The notes below the pieces were generated by a model. The model had not been told where the DNA came from and did not search any database. It was given only the letters and a program-made list of their open reading frames with translations. A stretch of 35,245 nt of DNA, from contig SFMO01000018.1 in NCBI GenBank assembly GCA_004554385.1, forward strand, positions 1 to 35,245, read 5' to 3'. Positions 29,664 through 35,245 of this stretch are shown piece by piece (within the stretch, counting starts at the first letter, position 1; every line of letters begins with the position of its first letter). A program made the position numbers and the translations under genes. The DNA comes from Ruminococcus flavefaciens (GTDB lineage: Bacteria; Bacillota; Clostridia; Oscillospirales; Ruminococcaceae).

Positions 29664-31646
29664 TTGTCAAATAAAAACAAAAACGCCGCAGATGCTGCAC
29701 CGGAAGCTGCAAAAAAAGTCTCCGAAAAAGCTGAAAAGGTCGTTTCTGACGCTTCAGAGGCTGTTGAAAAAGCCGAAGAAGCTGTCAAGGATACTCTTGA
29801 CCTGACCGAAAGCGCAGCAGATGTGACCGGCGAGGTAATAGACCTTACAGAGGACTCTTTTGAACCAGCATCTGAAAAAGCTGAGGAAGAATCTGCAAAG
29901 ACTGAGAATCCCGACTCGGACAGTGAAAAGGAAACAGAGTCATCAGGAACAGAAAATGCTCCAGTATCTATACGTGAGAAATATCACTTCGATCTTCTCA
30001 GCAAGATCATCATCTGGGTCATCGCAGCAGTTATCTTCCTTGGAGCTGCCTTCGTAACCATCTATTATGTTACAACTGCTCAGAAAGCTGAATTTCACGC
30101 CGACTGTACTGATACTATCATGTGGGCAAATGCCACAGCTGAAAGCGGACATTTATACGACAAGGATTTCAACTATGCATGCTTCCTTCCAATAAGCACC
30201 AATACTATCATGTATCCTCTGCTTCATTTCTTCGGTCTTTCTATGACTTCACATATCATCGGTATGATGTGCTTCTTCGTGCTCCTGACAGTATTCCTCC
30301 TGTTCATGATACATGAGATAACAGGCAATTACCAGATCTCACTTGCAGGTACAGGTATTTTCCTCTCCATTACACTCTCTACGCAGAAAATGAGAGAGAT
30401 ATTCTGGGGACACACGATTTACTACAGTCTCGGTATCCTATTCCTTGTCATCGGTGCGTTCATGTATTTCCGACTGCTGACTGTCAGAAGCAAAGCGTGT
30501 GCACTGAAAGCAGAAGGCAAAAACAATAAGAAAACTGTTATTCACAAGCTCGTTATCTTCCTCTGTATCTGCATTTTCATGTTCCTTACAGGTATGGATG
30601 GCATCACCGGTCTGACTCTCTTTGCACTTCCCTTTGCAGGTGCTATATTCGCAGAACAGTTCGTTAACGCAAAGTATCCACTATTCAGCAGCAAAACCTT
30701 CCTTGTCGCTTTCAGAGCACTTGTATTCCTTATAATGGCTGTTTTCGGAAACATCTTCAACAACAAGCTCCTCGGCGACATGACTGCTGGCTATCAGGAC
30801 GCTAACTCAAACTTCTCAGGTATGAACGAATGGCTTGAGCACTTCCATAATCTTCCTTTTGCATGGATGAGACTCCTCGGCGTTCAGAGTTTGCCAAATA
30901 CAAAATTTGCAAGCAAGGAAGGAATTCCGAATATGATCTTCCTTGCCACCTCTGTACTCATTGCAGTTATTCCCGTTATCGCAACCTGCTACTACAAGAA
31001 ATTCGGCACTGACCGCAAGGCAAGAATGCTCCGCATATGGATATGGATGCACTGGGCAGTAGTTGCTGTAAACATCATGGGTTACGTTTTCGGCGTTCTC
31101 GCCGCAGCAGACTGGCGTATCATTCCTATGATCGGTACTGCTCTCATCGTCAGCATTCTCTTCCTCTGCTGGGCTATTGTAGGAAAAGCAGAAGTCTCCA
31201 GAATATTAGTTGTTCTCTTTGTTCCGATATTCATGGCAGGATTCCTTCACTGCGGAGATGTCAGAAAGATAAAGAAGGACGCTTACAAGCAGAATACACA
31301 GTATATGCTCGCTGACTTCCTCGAGGATGAAGGGGTATCAAGAGGATATGCCACATTCTGGAATGCTAACTCTGTTACTGTTATCACAGGTGAGCGGATC
31401 AAGGTTAGCGACGTCAATGTTGATGAATACGGCGTTTCCAGCAGAATGTACCAGTCATCAAAAAGATGGTACGAAACAGATCCTGATCAGGACGAATACT
31501 TCCTCCTTCTTTCAAGCGGCGAGCTTGATACGATGAATCTGACTGATTTCCCCGTGAACCATCAGCCTATCCGTACAGCTTCAAGATCTATCAACGGAAC
31601 TGATTTCACACTTCTTGTATACGACCACAATATTGTTACTCCATAA
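29664..31646 (+). CDS. GT-C-like polytopic membrane protein with acidic N-terminal tail
   Basis: A 660-residue protein starting at a TTG codon (29664) with AAGGAG 9 bases upstream; no ATG is placed as well. Residues 1 to about 105 are Ala/Glu/Lys/Ser-rich, probably helical or disordered and cytoplasmic. The first membrane segment is at about 115-137 (IIIWVIAAVIFLGAAFVTIYYV, cited in part). An extracytoplasmic loop (FHADCTDTIMWANATAESG) and about nine more hydrophobic segments follow. A roughly 100-residue outer domain (VSRGYATFWNANSVTVITGERIKV) closes the protein. An Asp-bearing first loop plus a C-terminal soluble domain is the layout of lipid-linked-sugar GT-C transferases. That assignment is inference. 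It follows gtrA by 68 bases and likely uses the same transcript. Confidence 0.72.
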   Translation: MSNKNKNAADAAPEAAKKVSEKAEKVVSDASEAVEKAEEAVKDTLDLTESAADVTGEVIDLTEDSFEPASEKAEEESAKTENPDSDSEKETESSGTENAPVSIREKYHFDLLSKIIIWVIAAVIFLGAAFVTIYYVTTAQKAEFHADCTDTIMWANATAESGHLYDKDFNYACFLPISTNTIMYPLLHFFGLSMTSHIIGMMCFFVLLTVFLLFMIHEITGNYQISLAGTGIFLSITLSTQKMREIFWGHTIYYSLGILFLVIGAFMYFRLLTVRSKACALKAEGKNNKKTVIHKLVIFLCICIFMFLTGMDGITGLTLFALPFAGAIFAEQFVNAKYPLFSSKTFLVAFRALVFLIMAVFGNIFNNKLLGDMTAGYQDANSNFSGMNEWLEHFHNLPFAWMRLLGVQSLPNTKFASKEGIPNMIFLATSVLIAVIPVIATCYYKKFGTDRKARMLRIWIWMHWAVVAVNIMGYVFGVLAAADWRIIPMIGTALIVSILFLCWAIVGKAEVSRILVVLFVPIFMAGFLHCGDVRKIKKDAYKQNTQYMLADFLEDEGVSRGYATFWNANSVTVITGERIKVSDVNVDEYGVSSRMYQSSKRWYETDPDQDEYFLLLSSGELDTMNLTDFPVNHQPIRTASRSINGTDFTLLVYDHNIVTP

Positions 31647-31650
31647 CATA

Positions 31651-31679
31651 AAAATGACACCCGCATGGGTGTCATTTTT
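31651..31679. terminator. Bidirectional intrinsic terminator
   Basis: A 12-bp perfect stem AAAATGACACCC/GGGTGTCATTTT with a 4-base loop is flanked by A and T tracts. It ends the envelope operon on the plus strand and the DUF1858 gene on the minus strand. Confidence 0.93.
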
Positions 31680-31695
31680 CTTTATACGATAATTA

Positions 31696-31896
31696 TTATT
31701 CAGCAAGCTTCTGATTGATAGCATTTACAAGCTCGTCCACATTAACTCCGTGAACCATTGCAGCTTCCTCAATGGACTCGCCCTGTGATGCGGGACATCC
31801 GAGACAGTGCATTCCGATGCTGAAAAGAATAGGTGATACGTCCTTGTCAAGCTGGAGAAGCTCGCCGATCTTTGTTTCCTTTGTAACCTGTGCCAT
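31696..31896 (-). CDS. DUF1858 small CxxC protein
   Basis: A 66-residue protein with the DUF1858 layout: KIGELLQLDKDVSPILFSIGMHCLGCPASQ, with C31 and C34 in a CxxC. The late helix is VDELVNAINQKL. Small DUF1858 proteins occur widely in anaerobes and as domains of hybrid-cluster and disulfide-type proteins; a redox or metal role is presumed. It is transcribed divergently from the TetR gene; the shared region has overlapping operator and promoter sequence (31926-31981). Ribosome binding site ACGGAGGTCA. Confidence 0.88.
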   Translation of the reverse strand: MAQVTKETKIGELLQLDKDVSPILFSIGMHCLGCPASQGESIEEAAMVHGVNVDELVNAINQKLAE

Positions 31897-31925
31897 AATG
31901 TGACCTCCGTTTTTTTATTTAGGGC

Positions 31926-31981
31926 TTGACAAATGTCCAGTCCCTTGTTATAATATTATCATAGTCTTTGACATTTGTCAA
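31926..31981. promoter_or_regulatory. Divergent promoters with TetR-type operators at both -35 boxes
   Basis: Plus strand: TTGACA (31926-31931), 17 bases, TATAAT (31949-31954). Minus strand: TTGACA (31976-31981), 17 bases, TAATAT (31953-31958). The outer arms CTTGACAAATGTC and GACATTTGTCAAG are a perfect 13-bp inverted repeat. Each arm is itself a palindrome; the right one is TTGACA-TT-TGTCAA (31968-31981). A TetR dimer binding either box would block the polymerase on that strand. Confidence 0.82.
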
Positions 31982-32021
31982 GGAGCTCACGTCAACTTTT
32001 ACAAAGCGAGGTATTTTGTCC

Positions 32022-32573
32022 ATGTATAAAGGCAGCAATAAATCAGCACTTTTATCCCAGAAGCTTATCTCAGAAGCTCTGCTGCGTCTTCTTGAGTCAA
32101 TGCCATTCAACGATATAAGTGTCAGCGATCTCTGCAGAGAGGCTCAGGTATCACGTCAGACCTTCTACTCACTTTTTGGTACTAAAGAAAATGTAGTGAT
32201 CTACGAACTAAGCCATAACTGCTGCTATCTGCCGGATAAAGACTCCCCTTCCTGCCATTCTGCGGCATTCCGCTCATTCTGCGAGGGTTACAGCAAATAC
32301 ATAATCGATAACAAACACATTATCGGGCTTCTGGTTCGGAACGATATGATACATTTTTTATATGATGTTCAGTACCATTCTCTTCTCGAGTGCCGTCACT
32401 TTGTCGGAGATGTTTCCGAGGAAGACCGCGTATTCATCGTTGACTTCATTGCAAGCGGCATGAACAGTATCGCAAAGAACTTTGTCCTCCAGGGCAGTAA
32501 AGCTGATATGGCTTTTCTTACAAAGCTTATGTTCAGTCTCTTCGGCGGACTTTACTTCAAGAATTACGGCTGA
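32022..32573 (+). CDS. TetR/AcrR-family transcriptional regulator
   Basis: A 183-residue repressor-type protein. Its N-terminal helix-turn-helix (residues about 10-55: KLISEALLRLLESMPFNDISVSDLCREAQVSRQTFYSLFGTKENVVIYEL, cited in parts) is the TetR signature. A helical ligand-binding domain follows. I chose the ATG at 32022 with GCGAGGTA upstream. A TTG-initiated frame from 31968 would start inside the operator. It is divergent from the DUF1858 gene, and probably autoregulated through the operators at 31926-31981. It is convergent with the ABC exporter genes, which are another possible target. Confidence 0.87.
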   Translation: MYKGSNKSALLSQKLISEALLRLLESMPFNDISVSDLCREAQVSRQTFYSLFGTKENVVIYELSHNCCYLPDKDSPSCHSAAFRSFCEGYSKYIIDNKHIIGLLVRNDMIHFLYDVQYHSLLECRHFVGDVSEEDRVFIVDFIASGMNSIAKNFVLQGSKADMAFLTKLMFSLFGGLYFKNYG

Positions 32574-32580
32574 TACATAA

Positions 32581-32698
32581 AAAGAACGCTTTAGCAAGCT
32601 TTCATTAACGGAAAAAACAGATTACCGAGCCTTAAATTACAGGCTCGGTAATTTTATGCCACGATCCCGCTAAAGGAAGCTTTCCTTAAAGCGTCTTT
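32581..32698 (-). repeat. Inverted-repeat element, copy B (reverse orientation to copy A)
   Basis: Ends AAAGAACGCTTTA (32581-32593) and TAAAGCGTCTTT (32687-32698) are inverted repeats with one bulged base. Inside are CTTTAGC/GCTAAAG (32589-32595 with 32669-32675) and a 12-bp perfect core stem ATTACCGAGCCT/AGGCTCGGTAAT (32621-32632 with 32641-32652). The stem is followed by T-rich sequence on both strands, so it can serve as a bidirectional terminator for the TetR gene and the ABC unit. It begins 7 bases after the ABC ATPase stop on the minus strand and matches copy A at 27116-27228. Confidence 0.72.
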
Positions 32699-32705
32699 CT
32701 GAATA

Positions 32706-33431
32706 TTATACTGATGCAGACGCTTCATCCTTTACAGGTACAGCTGGTCCCTCAGCATTAAGGTCTGTTCTGCCATTTACAAGCTCTATAACTCTGTCGC
32801 CGTATGCAGCGCATTTGTGAGAGTGAGTTACCTGTAAAATTGTTATCCCCTTCTCCTTGTTTATCTCTGAAAACAGCTTCATGATCTCAGCACCTGCATT
32901 TGAGTCAAGGTTACCTGTCGGCTCATCTGCAAGAATGATCTCAGGATTGCCGATGACCGCCCTTGCTATAGCAACTCTCTGCTGCTGACCGCCTGAAAGC
33001 TCAGCAGGCTTTGCTTTGCGCTTTTCTGTCAGCCCTGTTATTCGGAGTATCTCATCCAGCTGAGCCTTCATCTCTGCCTTGCTCTTTCCCTTTACGCTTG
33101 ACGGAAGAAGGATATTGTCCTCTACATTCAGATTCTGAACGAGATTGTAGAACTGGAAAATAAAGCCTATCTTATCAAGTCTCATCCTTGAGAGGTCCTT
33201 CTCCTTCATTTTGCCAATATCATTTCCGCAGACATTGATTGTTCCGTTAAAGTATCTGTCAAGTCCGCCTATAAGATACAGAAGTGTTGATTTACCGCTT
33301 CCTGATGCACCCATAAGCGATACAAATTCGCCCTTTTCAACTTCAAACGAAGCCCCTGACAAAACCTTTGTCATGCTCTCGCCCTTACCGAATGCTTTAT
33401 ATACATTATTTACTTCTATTACATTAGCCAT
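32706..33431 (-). CDS. ABC transporter ATP-binding protein, MacB/LolD/FtsE-like
   Basis: The 241-residue ATPase powers an FtsX-type permease, usually for export or resistance to antimicrobial peptides. Walker A is GASGSGKST (41-49), the Q-loop is FQFYN (Q93), the signature LSGGQQQR (145-152), Walker B ILADE (166-170), followed by PTGNLDS. Ribosome binding site AAAGGAGAG. It begins 13 bases after the permease gene, which is damaged by an insertion element, so the transporter is likely non-functional unless another permease is supplied. Confidence 0.94.
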   Translation of the reverse strand: MANVIEVNNVYKAFGKGESMTKVLSGASFEVEKGEFVSLMGASGSGKSTLLYLIGGLDRYFNGTINVCGNDIGKMKEKDLSRMRLDKIGFIFQFYNLVQNLNVEDNILLPSSVKGKSKAEMKAQLDEILRITGLTEKRKAKPAELSGGQQQRVAIARAVIGNPEIILADEPTGNLDSNAGAEIMKLFSEINKEKGITILQVTHSHKCAAYGDRVIELVNGRTDLNAEGPAVPVKDEASASV

Positions 33432-33444
33432 TGTACTCTCTCCT

Positions 33445-35002
33445 TTATTCGTATTTCAGCTGTGAAACAACATCCATTTTCTTCAGCGCCCTTATGGGGA
33501 AAAGTGATACCAGTGTGAACACGCCAAAGAGGAATATCGCATATATTATGCACTTCACTACAGGTATCTGGAGCGGCATTACCTGCTCAAGTATATCCAT
33601 TATCCTTCCAAAAACATAGGACAGCAGTACACCCACAGGTACTGCAAACAGAAGCGCTGTTCCAGAGGATATCATATTCTCTATAAGGAACATCTTTGAA
33701 AGCTTCTTTCTTGGCATTGCCACAGATGTCATTACCGCACACTCACGCTTTCTTCCTTCAAGCCCGATAAGCTGATTGCTTACAACTCCAACGAAGGTAA
33801 GTCCAACTCCTATGAGTATCAGGAGATTGAGTATCATTTTTAAAGTTGCTCTGGAAATAGCCCTGTTAAGGTCATATTCACTCTTGGTAAACGCGATCTG
33901 AACAAAATCACCTGAGTGGTCCTGTATAGTCTTTTTCAAAGCCTTCGGATCATTGCCCTTCACAAGCAGAAACTGAGGAAAATCGTTGTATATTCCCTTG
34001 TACACCTTCTCGCTTATGACCACAGAGTTGCCGGCTGCCATCATGTAGTCCACATTGACTTTAGCCTTGATAGTAAGCTCCTTCTCAATCGGCAGATAAC
34101 CGTCTACCATGAAAGTGATTTTTATTTTTTCACCTTCGTTTAGACTATACTTCTTCATAAGCATTCTGTCGATGCACACTTCATTATCCTCAAGGTGGTC
34201 AACGTCGAGGTCAAATGCGTCCACAAGCTCTGTTCCTTCATTATTAAATCCATAAACATAGCAGTCACCCTCGTTATCACCCAGTTTGAGCTTATCAAAG
34301 GTCAGATAGAAGAACTCCGATCTTTCAGCGCCGTCAAGCTGCTCAACATAGGAAAGAATATCGGATTTACAGCCGCCTACCTGACATATAACATCACAGT
34401 TGAAGGCTTCGTGATTATACATTGAAGCAAGTGAATTCGAGAAAATATAGATAACTATTGCAAGTGCAGCAGCTGTTACACAAAGTACAGAGCTTCCTAC
34501 TGTGCTCTTCTTGTTGCCTGCTTCTACCGCTGCAAGACGTGCTATAGGGAAATTGAGCTTTTCAAAGAGATCGGCAAGAATTCTTGCGATAAAACGCTCA
34601 ATATAGTTGAAGAGCATGGATACTCCTGCGACAAAGCATACGAAGCAGGTCATATTCATTACAAAGCTTTCCTTGAAGAAGAATGTTACGACTGCAACTG
34701 CAATGAGTACGATTCCGATAACTGTGAATATTCTGCTTGGACGATACTCTGTTTCCTTTGTATTGAAAATAATATCACGGATAGGAGTCTTGATAGCCTT
34801 TATTGCTTCCTTTATCGGACACAGACACTCAATAAGCATTGCACCGATGATAACACATGCAATAAGATATGGCTTAGGCATGGTTACAGGCGGCTTGATA
34901 GCGTCAGCTCCGCCTATTACAAAGGCGTTATCAAAGAACGGTTTCTTGATAAGACAATATACAAGTATTCCTATAACGCTTCCCACCAGACCATATATGA
35001 AC
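33445..35002 (-). pseudogene. FtsX/MacB-type ABC permease, N-terminal part lost to an IS element
   Basis: About 519 residues of permease remain. Two membrane segments (PYLIACVIIGAMLIECL, IFTVIGIVLIAVAVVTFFF) and two more precede an extracytoplasmic domain. The typical C-terminal FtsX domain then follows (LILIGVGLTFVGVVSNQLIGLEGRKRECAVMTS..., ending SLFPIRALKKMDVVSQLKYE, cited in parts). FtsX proteins of this type usually have a further N-terminal membrane anchor, periplasmic domain and FtsX half, which are missing. The frame runs on to 35199, but the extra 65 codons are antisense sequence of the IS end. The junction is at about 35002, where an IS3-type terminal repeat begins. The lost part may lie beyond the other IS end. 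Confidence 0.78.
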
Positions 35003-35245
35003 TGACCCCAAAAAGTTAGACAAAGATTTAAAAGAAAATTTATGCAAAGCGACAAAGCGACAAAGCTTGGTCGCTTTGTTGCTTTATGCAGCTTTGGCAA
35101 GACGGTTGTGAATGGTATAATAAAACGTACAGAATCGGCCAATAAAAGCATACAATAATTCGCCACGAAATATACAGGTTCTCGCCACGAACTGTACAAC
35201 GCGTTTTCTATGGTATAATAAAGAAAACCATGGAAAAGGCGGTGC
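35003..35245 (+). mobile_element. End of an IS3-family (IS150-like) insertion sequence, running off the window
   Basis: TGACCCCAAAAAGTTAGACA at 35003-35022 is the type of terminal inverted repeat found in IS3-family (IS150-group) elements. It cuts the FtsX permease frame. Behind it lies a long imperfect hairpin (35042-35090, arms built on GCGACAAAGCGAC and GTCGCTTTGTTGC) that could block read-through from outside. Two extended -10 promoters (TGGTATAATAAA at 35113-35124 and 35211-35222) and two CGCCACGAA repeats follow. A possible orfA start is ATG at 35230. The transposase itself is outside the window, so the family call rests on the terminal repeat. Confidence 0.68.

Noticed and set aside
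1..35245. CRISPR array, rRNA operon or prophage genes
   Set aside because: No regularly spaced direct repeats, rRNA sequences or phage structural genes were seen.

Overview
The window looks like a chromosomal segment of a cellulosome-forming, obligately anaerobic Firmicute of the genus Ruminococcus. This is an inference. It rests on two secreted polysaccharidases with Thr-rich linkers and type I dockerins (a GH26 mannanase and a PL1-PL9 double pectate lyase), on rubrerythrin/rubredoxin oxidative-stress proteins, on moderate GC content with AT-rich intergenic DNA, and on Gram-positive ribosome binding sites. The dockerin style (VDMSDVVLIMQ...NPNKY) recalls R. flavefaciens-type cellulosomes. 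Sporulation-type genes (spoIIP, a ytfJ/gerW-like gene, a dacF-type gene) also occur.

Layout. Positions 1-2858 hold the end of a papain-like hydrolase gene, spoIIP with a small membrane protein gene, and a secreted polysaccharide deacetylase. From a near-consensus promoter at 10337-10365, ten tightly packed minus-strand genes run down to a terminator at 2835-2858: M50 protease, scpA, scpB, a DUF2953 protein, ytfJ, a D-Ala-D-Ala carboxypeptidase, rluB, a hypothetical gene, metA and a membrane protein. Positions 10425-14091 on the plus strand carry rpmB, two GNAT genes flanking tcdA, tRNA-Gln, dCMP deaminase and a radical SAM gene. The radical SAM gene is preceded by a strongly structured leader that can bury its ribosome binding site. 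Positions 14129-19868 carry the two dockerin enzymes, each with its own promoter and palindromic operator-like sites. Positions 20136-23263 carry an H1-like DUF6465 protein, HU, an EFR1-type flavodoxin/ferredoxin fusion, and a large flavin reductase-rubredoxin-rubredoxin-rubrerythrin-rubredoxin fusion.

Positions 23376-27109 form a thiamine unit: TPP riboswitch, terminator, thiD, cytX, thiC. Positions 27380-31646 form a cell-envelope cassette: FAD oxidoreductase, GtrA and a GT-C-like membrane protein. Positions 31696-32573 hold a DUF1858 gene and a TetR gene, divergent around one operator/promoter region. Positions 32706-35002 hold an ABC exporter ATPase and the C-terminal part of an FtsX-type permease cut by an IS3-type element end at 35003, which runs off the window.

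The most unusual signals are non-coding. (1) A roughly 115-bp inverted-repeat element is present twice (27116-27228 and 32581-32698, opposite orientation). Each copy starts 6-7 nt behind a stop codon and has a terminator-like core hairpin with a compensatory base-pair change. (2) The 101-nt leader of the radical SAM gene has an 11-bp perfect stem covering the Shine-Dalgarno, and an 11-codon leader ORF runs through the other arm. No CRISPR array, rRNA or phage module was seen.
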